The notes under the pieces were generated by a model that saw only the letters and a list, made by a program, of their open reading frames with translations, ran no database searches and was not told where the DNA came from. Positions 36,615-45,793 of a DNA stretch of 64,000 nt are shown one piece after another. The DNA is from Akkermansiaceae bacterium. GTDB taxonomy: Bacteria > Verrucomicrobiota > Verrucomicrobiia > Verrucomicrobiales > DEV007. A program made the position numbers and the translations under genes. The stretch covers positions 1-64,000 of the forward strand of contig JACKQE010000017.1 of NCBI GenBank assembly GCA_024233005.1. The letters run 5' to 3'. Numbering within the stretch: the stretch's first letter is position 1; the number at the start of each line of letters is the position of its first letter.

Positions 36615-37154
36615 TTACTTTTTGAAAGGGCTCACCGACAGCGTTTTGAAGGCTGCTTTGGCCGCTTCGACTGACGCTTCAGGGCCGGTCATTTTCAGAA
36701 AGACGCTTCCTTTTTCGCTTTCCACCACCGCGGCCAGCATCATGTAGCCTTCCCGGGGAGTCTTCGTTCCGCCGAAGGGAGGGCCGTCGAGATAGGTGCC
36801 CTTGACCTGAAGGAAATGCACCTTGTTGGCACCAAAGGATTCCACGCTGCTTTCGGTCACGGGTTGGCCTTCGAACTGTTTGACCCATCGGTCAAGGTTC
36901 GCCTGGGTGCCACCTCCTCCTCCCGGGAAATGAAAGAACACAAGGTCCACATCGGCCAGTTTTTCATCGGCGATGTCGTAGGTGAGTTCCGCGACACGCA
37001 TGGAACTGGAAACGGGCTTGTTTTTCCAGGGCGGTCCGTAGCTGAAAGCGAACTCTCCCGCGTTGACCGACTCCTGGGCGGAGGCTGCGGTCAAGCCTGC
37101 CAGCAGGGTGGTGGCGGCGAAAGAGAAGATTAGGAAGGAGGCGGTTTTCTTCAT
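36615..37154 (-). CDS. exported hypothetical protein
   Basis: The 179-residue protein has a clear signal peptide (ASFLIFSFAATTLLAGLTAASA) ending AQES, so it is periplasmic or outer-membrane attached. The mature part (FAFSYGPPWKNKPVSSSMRV, LVFFHFPGGGGGTQANLDRW, TKTPREGYMMLAAVVE, FLKMTGPEASVEAAKAAF) matches the style of a conserved hypothetical family in Planctomycetes and Verrucomicrobiota that vaguely resembles PsbP-like folds. No function is known to me. It is transcribed divergently from the LysR gene, which may regulate it. Confidence 0.75.
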   Translation of the reverse strand: MKKTASFLIFSFAATTLLAGLTAASAQESVNAGEFAFSYGPPWKNKPVSSSMRVAELTYDIADEKLADVDLVFFHFPGGGGGTQANLDRWVKQFEGQPVTESSVESFGANKVHFLQVKGTYLDGPPFGGTKTPREGYMMLAAVVESEKGSVFLKMTGPEASVEAAKAAFKTLSVSPFKK

Positions 37155-37308
37155 GGCAAATGGAGGTAGGGGGTGGGTGTTGGGGGTGGTTGCCAGAAAA
37201 GGTGCATGAGCCGCGCTGGTGGCGCAACCGCAATCCGCTGGCGTCCATAATGCCGTGTCACCCGTAAACTCTCCGACAAATCACCATTGATCTGCGCTCG
37301 ACAATGAA

Positions 37309-37323
37309 ATTAGCCGCGCTAAT
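37309..37323. promoter_or_regulatory. candidate LysR-type operator ATTAGC-CGC-GCTAAT
   Basis: A perfect 6+6 inverted repeat with a 3-bp spacer contains the T-N11-A pattern recognised by LysR-type regulators. It sits 28 bp before the LysR start in the spacer shared with the divergent exported protein gene, where autoregulatory LysR sites are usually found. Confidence 0.5.
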
Positions 37324-37350
37324 AATGGTCTGCATTTTCTCCCAAACGCC

Positions 37351-38244
37351 ATGCACGTCGAGACTTTCAAAATTTTCTGTGATGTCATCGAAACGGCGAG
37401 TTTTTCCCAGGCCGCGGAACGCAATGGCATCACCCAGAGCGCTGTCAGCCAGCAGATCCGGGCGTTGGAGGAACGCTACCATGTGGCCCTGATTGAGCGG
37501 GGACGCCGCAATTTCAGCATCACTCCCGAAGGGGAGGCTTTTCTGGGTGCGGCACGGGAAATCGTGGAGGTTTATCGGGATATCGAGTCCCGCCTGACTC
37601 TGATGCGGGACGTCGTGGCTGGTGAGCTCCCCGTGGCCACCGTCTATAGCATCGGGTTTCATGAGCTGCCGCCTTACCTGACGAAATTCCGGGAAAAATT
37701 CCCCGAGGTGGAGCTGTCAGTGCACTACCGACGAGCCAACCAAGTGTATGCCGATGTGCTGGAAAACCGGGCCTGCCTTGGCTTGGTCGCATATCCGTTG
37801 GCCCGGAAGGGCATCGAAGTCGAACCTGTCTGGAGGGATCGCCTCGTCCTGATCTGCCCGCCCGGCCACACCTTGAGCCGTCGGAAATCGGTTTCTCTGG
37901 CAGCCCTTGATGATCAGCGGTTCATCTCATTCGAGCCGGACCTGCCGACCCGCAAAGCCATCGACGAGATGCTCCGTGAGGCATCGGTGAAAGTGAGGGA
38001 GGTCGTCGAGTTTGACAACATTGAAACGGTGAAGCGCGGCGTGGAGATCGAGAATGCGGTGTCCATTGTTCCCAGTGAAGCGGTTCAGGATGAAGTGCGG
38101 CGGGGGACTCTCTGCCAGGTCATCATCGAAGGCCGCGACATGTGGCGCCCGGTCGGGGTGGTGCGCCGCCGGGGCAAAGCGCTCACTCCCGCCATGAGGG
38201 AATTCATTGCCTTGCTCCGGGGGGAGCGGGCCGCGGAAAATTGA
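37351..38244 (+). CDS. LysR-family transcriptional regulator
   Basis: The 297-residue protein has the N-terminal winged helix-turn-helix (FSQAAERNGITQSAVSQQIR, about residues 18-37) and a periplasmic-binding-like effector domain (ATVYSIGFHELPPYLTKFRE). Length is normal. It resembles CysL/CbbR-type members, but the effector cannot be predicted. It is divergent from the exported protein gene at 36615 and likely controls that gene and itself through the T-N11-A site in the spacer. It converges with phoU. Confidence 0.92.
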   Translation: MHVETFKIFCDVIETASFSQAAERNGITQSAVSQQIRALEERYHVALIERGRRNFSITPEGEAFLGAAREIVEVYRDIESRLTLMRDVVAGELPVATVYSIGFHELPPYLTKFREKFPEVELSVHYRRANQVYADVLENRACLGLVAYPLARKGIEVEPVWRDRLVLICPPGHTLSRRKSVSLAALDDQRFISFEPDLPTRKAIDEMLREASVKVREVVEFDNIETVKRGVEIENAVSIVPSEAVQDEVRRGTLCQVIIEGRDMWRPVGVVRRRGKALTPAMREFIALLRGERAAEN

Positions 38245-38262
38245 GCAGAAGGGGAACCGGTC

Positions 38263-38976
38263 TCAGGGCCCTTCATCATCCGCCGAGGGGAGGTAGTTCT
38301 TTGGGCCGAAATGCCGGAGAGGCTCTGCCCGGACCATGAAAAAGGTGTCCTCCGCGATGTTGACGGAGTGATCTCCGACGCGCTCCAGAGCTCGGATGAT
38401 GAAAATCAGGTGCAAAAGGGGTTTGAGGTTCACCGTGTCGGTTTCGATGGACTTCGTCAGTTTCTTGATTGCCTGCTTGTGAATCGCATTCAGTTCGCGA
38501 TCCCGCTCGTAGAGAGCCAGGGCGAGGTCGACATCACCCTCGGCATACGCCCGGAGACTGTCCCGGGCCATCGACAAAGCGGCTTCAAAGATGGGTTCGA
38601 TGACGCGGGTTTCCGAGATTTCCGGATATTTCAGGATCTTGCGGGCACGCTTGGCGATGCTGGTCGCCATGTCGGAAATGCGCTCGATGTTGCTCGAAAT
38701 TTTCAGGGCCGCCAGCACCTGACGGAGATCGCCCGCCACGGGGGTGAACCGGGTCAGAATTTCCAGGCCAATTTTGTCGATGGTGGTCTCCAGAGCATCC
38801 ACGTCGTCGTCGTCCGCGATGACTTCGTTGCACTGGTCAGCATTGCGGGTGATCAAACCAAGCAGCGCATTTTCAAGATTCTGCAGGGCTTTGCTGCCCA
38901 TCGTGAGCACCTCGGCGCGGGTTTCGCCCAAGGCGTCGTCAAAAGCTGTCAGGGTATGGGCAGTGGGTGCGATCAT
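38263..38976 (-). CDS. phoU: phosphate signalling protein PhoU
   Basis: The 237-residue protein is two three-helix PhoU repeats: the first with ALKISSNIERISDMATSIAK (about residues 89-108) and the second with HLIFIIRALERVGDHSVNIA (about 188-207), each carrying the metal-binding E/D-x3-D motif. PhoU represses the Pho response together with the Pst transporter and PhoR. No pst or phoBR gene is next to it here, unlike the common pstSCAB-phoU order. It lies 211 bp downstream of the LpxH-like gene on the same strand. Confidence 0.95.
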   Translation of the reverse strand: MIAPTAHTLTAFDDALGETRAEVLTMGSKALQNLENALLGLITRNADQCNEVIADDDDVDALETTIDKIGLEILTRFTPVAGDLRQVLAALKISSNIERISDMATSIAKRARKILKYPEISETRVIEPIFEAALSMARDSLRAYAEGDVDLALALYERDRELNAIHKQAIKKLTKSIETDTVNLKPLLHLIFIIRALERVGDHSVNIAEDTFFMVRAEPLRHFGPKNYLPSADDEGP

Positions 38977-39187
38977 GAGATGGTAAAACTTTAATTCGGA
39001 TTCCCTCAGGAAACAAGAAAGGAAATGGACCCCTTCGGCTTATGGTAAATGGAAAATGATGGCGCAGGCCTTGCAGGCCTGCTCAGGGCTCGCTGGGGGG
39101 CCTGAGTAAAGCAGTCGGTCTCCGGATCTTTCGGACGGGTTGTTGTGCGGACCCGGTGGCCGAGAGTGGTGCTGGCCTTCGATGGTG

Positions 39188-40042
39188 TCAGGCCGATCCC
39201 GCCAAAAGGGCCTCCTCCTCTTCTTCCGGCTCGATCCGGGACCATGCAGCCGCCTGGGTAGGCGAGTATTTCTCCCCTCGTGCGATCGCGCGCTCCATCA
39301 TGTGGGTTTCAAAATTGACGACCCGGAACTCGCCCGATTCCTCTTCTAGGATGCCAGTGAGACTTTCCACCCAGTCTCCGGAGTTGAGATAGTGGATCTC
39401 TCCGATTTTTTTGTCGGCCGGCGTGTGGATATGTCCGCAGATCACCCCGGAACATTTCCGGGATTCCGCAAGGTGCCGCAGTTGCTCCTCGAAATTGTCC
39501 ACGAAACTGACGGCGGACTTGACCCTCGCTTTGATTTCCTTGCTGAGGGAGAAATACTCTTTGCCTCTCCAGGCGCGGTAGTGGTTGTAGAACCGGTTGA
39601 TGCGGAGCAGCATTTCATAGCCGATCGCTCCGATCCATGCCAATGCCCGAAAATGGGTCGTGATGCTGTCAAAGCCGTCACCGTGGACCACCAAATAATT
39701 TCCACGTTTCGTCGTCAGGGTGTATTCCTGCAGGAATTGAAGCCGGCCAAAACAAACTGGGAGAAAGCGGGTCAGCACATCATCATGGTTGCCCCGCAGG
39801 TAGATGACCTCGGTCCCTTCCTTCTCCATCTTTTTCAAGACTGTGCGGATGAACTTGGTGTGGGAATCGAGCCAGGATCCACCCCGGCTCAGGGCCCAGC
39901 CGTCGACGATGTCTCCATTGAGGATCAGCCGCTTGCACCGCAGGGACTTCAGAAATGCCGCCGCTTCGCCGGCTTTGGAGTTGCGTGTCCCGAGGTGGAT
40001 GTCGGAAAGGATGACGGTGCGGTAGAAAGGCTTTTCTTTCAT
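39188..40042 (-). CDS. LpxH-like metallophosphoesterase (UDP-2,3-diacylglucosamine hydrolase type)
   Basis: The 284-residue protein has all calcineurin-like metallophosphoesterase motifs: VILSDIHLGTR, ILNGDIVDGW, LRGNHDDVL, VVHGDGFD and VICGHIHTPADK. It belongs to the subgroup annotated as UDP-2,3-diacylglucosamine diphosphatase, a lipid A step, although this subgroup is often found beside glycosyltransferases and its true substrate may differ. It is preceded by the glycosyltransferase gene with an 8-bp gap, so the two are almost certainly co-transcribed and may act on the same glycolipid. Confidence 0.88.
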   Translation of the reverse strand: MKEKPFYRTVILSDIHLGTRNSKAGEAAAFLKSLRCKRLILNGDIVDGWALSRGGSWLDSHTKFIRTVLKKMEKEGTEVIYLRGNHDDVLTRFLPVCFGRLQFLQEYTLTTKRGNYLVVHGDGFDSITTHFRALAWIGAIGYEMLLRINRFYNHYRAWRGKEYFSLSKEIKARVKSAVSFVDNFEEQLRHLAESRKCSGVICGHIHTPADKKIGEIHYLNSGDWVESLTGILEEESGEFRVVNFETHMMERAIARGEKYSPTQAAAWSRIEPEEEEEALLAGSA

Positions 40043-40050
40043 GGTGGCGC

Positions 40051-41199
40051 TCAGGGGGCAATGGAGGCCAGTTCTGGAAGTGGCCGACCGTCTTTCTGGT
40101 TGATGATTTCCTTCAGGGATTTCTCGAACAGCTTGATCACCTTGCGCCAGCGGACCTTGCGGGCACTGGCCCGGGCATACTCCCGGATTTCTCCAAGGTC
40201 CGGTGCATCCGCCGCACGGATCACTGAATCAAGATAAGCCTGCTCATTGCCGAAAGGGGCGGTGTAGCCATTGATCCCGTCGATGATGTGTTGGCGGGCG
40301 GCGGCATAGTCATACGCGATCACCGCGAGGCCGCTGGCCATGGCCTCGAGGGTGACGTTGCCGAAGGTTTCCGTCATGCTGGGGAAAACAAACAGGTCGG
40401 CGGACGCATAGTGGCGGGCCAATTCTTCCCCGAAGAGCACTCCGGGATAGCTGAACTCAGGATGCTCGGCCTGCAGTTCCTTGAGTTTCGGGCCGGAACC
40501 GACGAAAACCCCGCGGAAGCCGGGATGCCTTTCCGCCAGCGCTTGGAAGCTTTTCACAATCAGCGGCAGATTCTTCTCGGCGGCGATGCGCCCGACATAC
40601 AGAGCAACCAGAGAGTCCTCTGTGGCGCCCCAGGATTTCCGAAGGTTCTCATCCCGGAAAGCGGGGCGATAGGCCTTGGTGTCGACTCCCTTGGGGAGGA
40701 TGCGGAGCTTGTCGAATCCCTGCCCTTGGAGACGCTGGATCATGTCGTAGGAAGGGACGAACGTTGCATCCGAACGGTTGTGCAGTCTTCGCAAATATCC
40801 CATGGTGGCACGCTCCAACAGAGGCATGCGGTAGTGCGCCACGTAATCCTGGAAATTGGTGTGGAAACCCGTGGCGACAGGGATTCCCAATATTCTCGCC
40901 GCATTCACCGCCGACGCCCCCAGGGGCGTCTCTGTGGCAACATAAATCGCGTCCGGACGGTGCCTCATCCACCGGTATTGCAGAACGAGTCCGATCGGCA
41001 GTCCGACCCGCACTTCTGGATAGCCGGGAAGCGCGACCGAAGGCACCCGGAGGCCTTCTTCTTCGCAGGCCAGAAAGGAGGGGCGGATCAGGTCAACTTC
41101 ATTGCCTCGTTCCCTCAGTCCTTCGACCAGGCGGCTGAGGGTCGTGGCGACCCCATTGGCCTGTGGGAGATACGTGTCCGTGACAAATGTGATTTTCAT
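40051..41199 (-). CDS. GT4-family glycosyltransferase
   Basis: From the ATG at 41199 (MKITFVTDTYLPQANGVATT) the protein has 382 residues. The N-terminal domain carries the GGVATT-like acceptor loop and GFHTNFQDYVAHY; the C-terminal domain has VALYVGRIAAEKNLPLIV and the E-x7-E motif in PSMTETFGNVTLEAMA. This is a retaining GT-B enzyme of the type that adds mannose or glucose to diacylglycerol or phosphatidylinositol. It forms an operon with the LpxH-like phosphoesterase and is divergent from the ABC permease. The open frame continues upstream to 41592, but that part overlaps the divergent permease gene and lacks coding character. Confidence 0.92.
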   Translation of the reverse strand: MKITFVTDTYLPQANGVATTLSRLVEGLRERGNEVDLIRPSFLACEEEGLRVPSVALPGYPEVRVGLPIGLVLQYRWMRHRPDAIYVATETPLGASAVNAARILGIPVATGFHTNFQDYVAHYRMPLLERATMGYLRRLHNRSDATFVPSYDMIQRLQGQGFDKLRILPKGVDTKAYRPAFRDENLRKSWGATEDSLVALYVGRIAAEKNLPLIVKSFQALAERHPGFRGVFVGSGPKLKELQAEHPEFSYPGVLFGEELARHYASADLFVFPSMTETFGNVTLEAMASGLAVIAYDYAAARQHIIDGINGYTAPFGNEQAYLDSVIRAADAPDLGEIREYARASARKVRWRKVIKLFEKSLKEIINQKDGRPLPELASIAP

Positions 41200-41301
41200 G
41201 GGAAATTGAACCTTCCAATCATTGAGGTTAAGGATTGCGAAGTAATTCACAACGGATTCAGTGTTGCATTTTTGCCACAATGCCGATCCCCTGTTCCTGC
41301 G

Positions 41302-42648
41302 ATGGAGATGACGTTGACCAAACAATTCGGGCTCTGGGCCCGCCGCTTTTCCGAACACGGGATGCTCGTGGTGCTGGCGCTGATATCGGCTTATTACAGT
41401 TGGGCCACGCTCAAACTGCAGGGGGCTGCGGGGGCGGCCGGAGCCGAGCAGATCAGTCTTTGGGTGATGGATCACCACTCGCCGGGAACTTCCCTGCTGG
41501 TGGCCGCAGGGGCTTTTCCCGAGGACCGCGAATTTGCCGAATTGTTGGAGTCCAGCCTGGCTGCCCGTGGCTATGTGGTGAGGAACGCCCAAGGGCCGCC
41601 CAGCATCGCCCGGCAGGCCTTGGCTGCGATGGTTGGAGAGGGGAAGCCGCCAGCCGTCATTCTCTGCAGTGCGTCCGCATCGGTATGGAGCGACGAGGTT
41701 TTTTCGGCCGCGCCTTCCCTGCCGCGACGATATCCCCAGGAGTATTGGTGGCCCGATTTTTTGAAACGGGACAATCTGCTCAATGTGGCCAACCAGATTG
41801 CCATCATCGCCATCCTTGCCATCGGGATGACCTTGGTCATCATCTCAGGCGGCATCGATCTTTCCGTGGGAAGCCTGCTCGCGTTGGGCTCGGTTGTGGT
41901 GGCACTGCTGCTGGAGCGCTGGGGAGGGGATAGCGCCAGTTTGGCTGCCCAGACTGGCGCCGTGTTGGTCACGTTGTTGATTTGCGCGGTCGCCGGGGCC
42001 GGTAGCGGCCTGTTTGTGGCGGCCTTGGAGTTGCCCGCATTTATTGTCACTCTGGCGGCCATGCTGATAGCCAGCGGGGTGGCGTACAAGCTGACCGGAG
42101 GGGAGTCCGTGTTCCATCTGCCCCCGGCTTTCCGGGAACTCGCCCATGCCCAGGTGCCTCTCCCCGGCCTTTCCTGGGGACTGCCTCTGATGGTCGTCAT
42201 CATGTGCGTCCTCTACTGTGCCGCGCATTTTATGATGAAGCGGACCGCTCTGGGGCGGCACATTTATGCCGTGGGAGGGAATGCCGAAGCTGCCAGGCTC
42301 TGTGGAGTGCCTGTGGGACAGGTTCGGGTTCTGGTCTTTGCCCTTTGCGGATTGCTGGCCGGGTTTGGCGGCGTTCTCCAGACCTCCCTCCTCATGAGTG
42401 GATCCCCGACCTACGGCTTTCAGATTGAGTTGATGGTCATTGCCTCCGTCGTCGTCGGGGGCACGTCGATCTTCGGCGGAACCGGACGCATCTTTGGCAC
42501 CCTGACCGGGGCGTTCATCATCGCCGTGATACAGAATGGGATGAATCTTACGGGATTGTCCGGATTCGATCAGAACATTGTTCTGGGCACCGTGATTCTT
42601 CTCGCGGTCCTTCTGGACCGGGTCAAGTCGAGGATGCTGGGAGAGTGA
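41302..42648 (+). CDS. RbsC/XylH-type sugar ABC transporter permease with extra N-terminal periplasmic segment
   Basis: About 448 residues from the ATG at 41302 (41308 is an alternative). From residue 152 it is a standard branched-type sugar permease: RDNLLNVANQIAIIAILAIG, MTLVIISGGIDLSVGSLLAL, ALELPAFIVTLAAMLIASGV, GGNAEAARLCGVPV and IASVVVGGTSIFGGTG. Between the first helix (about 19-36) and this core is an insertion of roughly 110 residues (SLLVAAGAFPEDREFAELLE, PAVILCSASASVWSDE) not found in RbsC; its beta-alpha-beta pattern looks like a small Rossmann-type domain. No ATPase or substrate-binding protein gene is adjacent, so the partner subunits must be elsewhere. Confidence 0.88.
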   Translation: MEMTLTKQFGLWARRFSEHGMLVVLALISAYYSWATLKLQGAAGAAGAEQISLWVMDHHSPGTSLLVAAGAFPEDREFAELLESSLAARGYVVRNAQGPPSIARQALAAMVGEGKPPAVILCSASASVWSDEVFSAAPSLPRRYPQEYWWPDFLKRDNLLNVANQIAIIAILAIGMTLVIISGGIDLSVGSLLALGSVVVALLLERWGGDSASLAAQTGAVLVTLLICAVAGAGSGLFVAALELPAFIVTLAAMLIASGVAYKLTGGESVFHLPPAFRELAHAQVPLPGLSWGLPLMVVIMCVLYCAAHFMMKRTALGRHIYAVGGNAEAARLCGVPVGQVRVLVFALCGLLAGFGGVLQTSLLMSGSPTYGFQIELMVIASVVVGGTSIFGGTGRIFGTLTGAFIIAVIQNGMNLTGLSGFDQNIVLGTVILLAVLLDRVKSRMLGE

Positions 42649-42672
42649 CCTGCGCGCTGGGACAGGGGTGGC

Positions 42673-44226
42673 TTATTCCGGTTTGGCATTTCCAACCCCG
42701 AGCAGTTTCAAGACCAGTACTGTCAAACCGAGCAGTCCGGTGACGATGAACATGATGGTCTGAAAGCTGAGGCCACCGCCCCCCCCGGAGGAGGCGGCGG
42801 GTTTCTTTTTCGCAGTCACTCCATCCGGATCATCGGCAGAGGAAGAGGATTTTGTGGAAGTGGTCTTTTTGGTGGGCTTTTTCGTTGGTGTGGGACCCTT
42901 CTTTTCAGGTTCTTTTCCCTTGGCATCGGTCTTGGTTGCCAACAAATCACCGAGGTCGCTGGCGCTGTCGGTTGGAGCGGCGGGATCGCCTTCCTTGCCG
43001 GCTTCGCCATCGGCCCCCTTGATCATTTTTGCCACCGAATTGGCTTTCTGTGCCGCGGCGGCGGCCCGTTGGGCGGCGGCGGCGGCCTTTTCTTTGGCGC
43101 TGAGGAGATCGGCGATGGATTTCTCATAAGACGAGCTTCCTTTGATGATCGGCGCCTGAATTTTTTTCTTGGGATCGGCCTTGGGATCGACTTTCACCAC
43201 CGTCACGCCCTTGGCTTCATTCAACTTCAGGCGTGCCTCCCCGTATTTGTCTTCCGTCATGAGGTCATCCGCCGACTTCAGGGTGGCCGCCAGTTTTTTC
43301 AATCCTTCCTGATCGAAGGTTTGCAGCCTTTGGTATTCGGTCTGGAGAGCTTTGACATAGGTATCGAGTTCCGCTTTCTCGCGGACATCGATGACGGTCC
43401 AGCGGATGCCATTTTTTCTTTCCTCCTCCAACGTGGCCTTGTGGGCGTCGGCCTCGGCCTGACGGGCGGCCACCGTGTTGGCCCGGTCGAGTTCGTTCAT
43501 GGCGGCAAGCCCGTCCTCATACTGCTTCTTGCGGAAATCAGCGTCATTCAGGCTGGCCGTGAGTTGCTGGCCCAGTGCGCGGACCACGTCCACGGCCGCC
43601 GGAATGGCCTCGGCATAGGCGGGGGATCCGTAGTATTTTTTCTCCAACTGCTCAAATTCCCGCAGGGCGGCAAGATTTTGCCCGGCTTTGGCGGCTTGCA
43701 GCATTTTGAAGCGGAGGATTTCGGATTCCACCAAGGCTGGATGCGCGTCTTTTTCCTCGGGCGAGTACCACACTTCGCCCACTTTCACAAATCCACGTTC
43801 CGCTTTGTCCAACTCCTCGTTCAGTCCGGCCAACATCTTTTCGACCTCCGCCTTTTTCTCACTGCCGGGGAAATCACGGAGGAATTTCTCGGGACCTTTG
43901 GAAATGAAGTTCCGGTATTGTTCGGCGTTCAGCAGCGATGGCACCGGCATGGTTTTTTCCAGTTCGGCGAAGGCAATCAGGTCCGGCTTGGTCTTGACGA
44001 TTTCTGATATGTCGGCTTTGGCGATGGTTTTTGTCTCCTTGATGGTTTCCGACAATTTGACTTCCACCCGGATCATGTCGGCGGCTTCAAAAGTAACCCT
44101 GCCTTCAATTTTGGTGCCATTTTTCAGGGTCACCGTGTCGGCCTGCCCTGAGCCGGCGCAGAACAAGCACAGAACAACTCCGAAAACAAAGGAGAGGGGA
44201 CGCGGAGAGATGGAATGAAGAGTCAT
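42673..44226 (-). CDS. exported, C-terminally membrane-anchored coiled-coil protein (PTPDL-like)
   Basis: The 517-residue protein has a signal peptide (LSFVFGVVLCLFCAGSGQA) followed by a small beta domain (TVTLKNGTKIEGRVTFEAAD) ending in EIVKTKPDLIAF, which resembles the PTPDL family of Verrucomicrobiota. A long charged helical region (about residues 100-400, rich in Ala/Lys/Glu) follows, then a Lys/Ser/Thr/Pro-rich linker, and a C-terminal helix (IMFIVTGLLGLTVLVLKLLG). It would span the periplasm and be tethered in the inner membrane. Function is unknown. It converges with the permease and is divergent from lysC. Confidence 0.75.
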   Translation of the reverse strand: MTLHSISPRPLSFVFGVVLCLFCAGSGQADTVTLKNGTKIEGRVTFEAADMIRVEVKLSETIKETKTIAKADISEIVKTKPDLIAFAELEKTMPVPSLLNAEQYRNFISKGPEKFLRDFPGSEKKAEVEKMLAGLNEELDKAERGFVKVGEVWYSPEEKDAHPALVESEILRFKMLQAAKAGQNLAALREFEQLEKKYYGSPAYAEAIPAAVDVVRALGQQLTASLNDADFRKKQYEDGLAAMNELDRANTVAARQAEADAHKATLEEERKNGIRWTVIDVREKAELDTYVKALQTEYQRLQTFDQEGLKKLAATLKSADDLMTEDKYGEARLKLNEAKGVTVVKVDPKADPKKKIQAPIIKGSSSYEKSIADLLSAKEKAAAAAQRAAAAAQKANSVAKMIKGADGEAGKEGDPAAPTDSASDLGDLLATKTDAKGKEPEKKGPTPTKKPTKKTTSTKSSSSADDPDGVTAKKKPAASSGGGGGLSFQTIMFIVTGLLGLTVLVLKLLGVGNAKPE

Positions 44227-44388
44227 GTAGGAAGTGGTAGATCTCCTTCAGAATACGAAAAAATCCTCATTCGGACAAGGCTTTTTGCGGATCCGGGGGG
44301 TGTCTATCGCATTGATCCGTGGACAAAGGGCCAAGTTGGGTCATAAATCCAACGCGTGACGCCGCAATGCGGGGTCATCCCCCTGAAG

Positions 44389-45612
44389 ATGAGTCTGATT
44401 GTCCAAAAATACGGCGGAACTTCCGTTGGAACCCCTGAACGCATCCGGAACGTTGCCCGGCGGATCCTCGCCACGCACCGGGAGGGGCATCAGGTCGTGG
44501 CCGTGGTCTCCGCCATGTCCGGGGTCACCGACAATCTCCTCCGCCTTGCCCGTGAGGTCAGTCCGGAAATGCCACCTTCGGAGCGGGAGACCGACGTTCT
44601 GCTGGCCACCGGTGAGCAGACCACCATTGCCCTCACCGCCATGGCCATCCAGGCTCTGGGGGGGGAGGCTGTCTCTCTCACGGGAGCCCAGGCCGGCATT
44701 GAGACTGATGGAGTGCATACCAAAGCCCGCATCGCCCACATTACTCCCGGGGAAGTGCACCGCTTCCTGAAGGACGGGAAAATTGTCATTCTGGCGGGAT
44801 TCCAAGGCCGGACCCCCGAAGGGTTCATCACCACTCTGGGGCGTGGAGGTTCCGATCTTACGGCCATTGCCATGGCTGCCGCAGTCGGGGCGGATCTTTG
44901 CCAGATCTTTACCGATGTCGACGGCGTTTACACGTGTGATCCCCGAGTTGTCCCTGATGCTCAAAAACTTGAGGAAATCAGCTATGATGAAATGCTGGAA
45001 ATGGCCAGCAGCGGGTCCAAAGTGATGCAATCCCGTTCCGTCGAATTTGCCAAGAAATTTGGCGTCATCTTTGAAGTCCGCAGCAGTCTCAACGAAAACC
45101 CCGGCACTATCGTCCGCGAAGAAACCATGAGCATGGAATCCGTCGTCATCCGGGGCGTCAGCCTCGAGCGCAATCAAGCCAAAGTCACCATCGCTTCGGT
45201 GGCGGACCAACCCGGCGTCGCCGCCCGCATCTTCGGTGCCGTGGCTGATGCCAACATTGTCATCGACATGATCGTGCAGAACGTCTCCAAGACCGGCGTC
45301 ACGGACATCTCCTTCACTCTCAGCAAGGCCGACTTCGAGTCCGCCGAACGGGCTCTGGCGGCCGTCTTGGCGGATCTCGGTCCCGGTGCGAAAATTGAAG
45401 CTCAGGATGGCATTGCCAAGCTCAGCGTGGTGGGGATCGGGATGCGTTCCCACTCCGGCGTCGCCGCCCAGATGTTCAAAGCCCTGTCCAGCGCTGACAT
45501 CAACATCCAGATGATTTCGACCTCGGAGATCCGCACCACCGTCATCGTGGACGAGCCCCAAATTGAACGAGCTGCCCGAGTCGTTCACGCGGCTTTTGGG
45601 TTGTCCGCCTGA
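44389..45612 (+). CDS. lysC: aspartate kinase
   Basis: From the ATG at 44389 (MSLIVQKYGGTSV) the protein has 407 residues, typical of the monofunctional beta/alpha type. Kinase motifs include KYGGTSVGTPERI, TLGRGGSDLTAIAMAAA and FTDVDGVYTCDPRVVP. Two ACT domains follow (about residues 265-400; VADQPGVAARIFGAVADANI and SVVGIGMRSHSGVAAQMF), which mediate feedback control by lysine or threonine. It catalyses the first step to lysine, threonine, methionine and diaminopimelate. It stands alone here. A weak stem (AAGGCC at 45643, GGCCTT at 45660, then T) may end its transcript. Confidence 0.97.
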   Translation: MSLIVQKYGGTSVGTPERIRNVARRILATHREGHQVVAVVSAMSGVTDNLLRLAREVSPEMPPSERETDVLLATGEQTTIALTAMAIQALGGEAVSLTGAQAGIETDGVHTKARIAHITPGEVHRFLKDGKIVILAGFQGRTPEGFITTLGRGGSDLTAIAMAAAVGADLCQIFTDVDGVYTCDPRVVPDAQKLEEISYDEMLEMASSGSKVMQSRSVEFAKKFGVIFEVRSSLNENPGTIVREETMSMESVVIRGVSLERNQAKVTIASVADQPGVAARIFGAVADANIVIDMIVQNVSKTGVTDISFTLSKADFESAERALAAVLADLGPGAKIEAQDGIAKLSVVGIGMRSHSGVAAQMFKALSSADINIQMISTSEIRTTVIVDEPQIERAARVVHAAFGLSA

Positions 45613-45720
45613 CCTTCTCGGGGCCGAAGTAAGGTTTTCTTCAAGGCCGGTCTCCCGAGGGCCTTTCTGGGCTCGTTTCCGAATGTTGCCTGGTCCGGGA
45701 CATGCGGGAACGGGGATGGC

Positions 45721-45747
45721 AAAAAAAGGGGCCTCACCTGAGGCCCC
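45721..45747 (-). terminator. rho-independent terminator of the cytochrome-WD40 gene
   Basis: On the minus strand a 9-bp perfect stem (GGGGCCTCA, 2-nt spacer in the DNA, TGAGGCCCC; 45728-45747) is followed by seven T residues (45721-45727). It lies about 47 bp after the stop of the gene ending at 45794. Confidence 0.85.
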
Positions 45748-45793
45748 CTGGTAACTGTCTCAGTCAGATTACTGAGGTTCCCTGAAAGTTGGG

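Noticed and set aside
40288..41301. long N-terminal extension of the ABC permease frame
   Set aside because: This part overlaps the divergent glycosyltransferase gene and lacks membrane helices; the permease sequence begins at about 41302.
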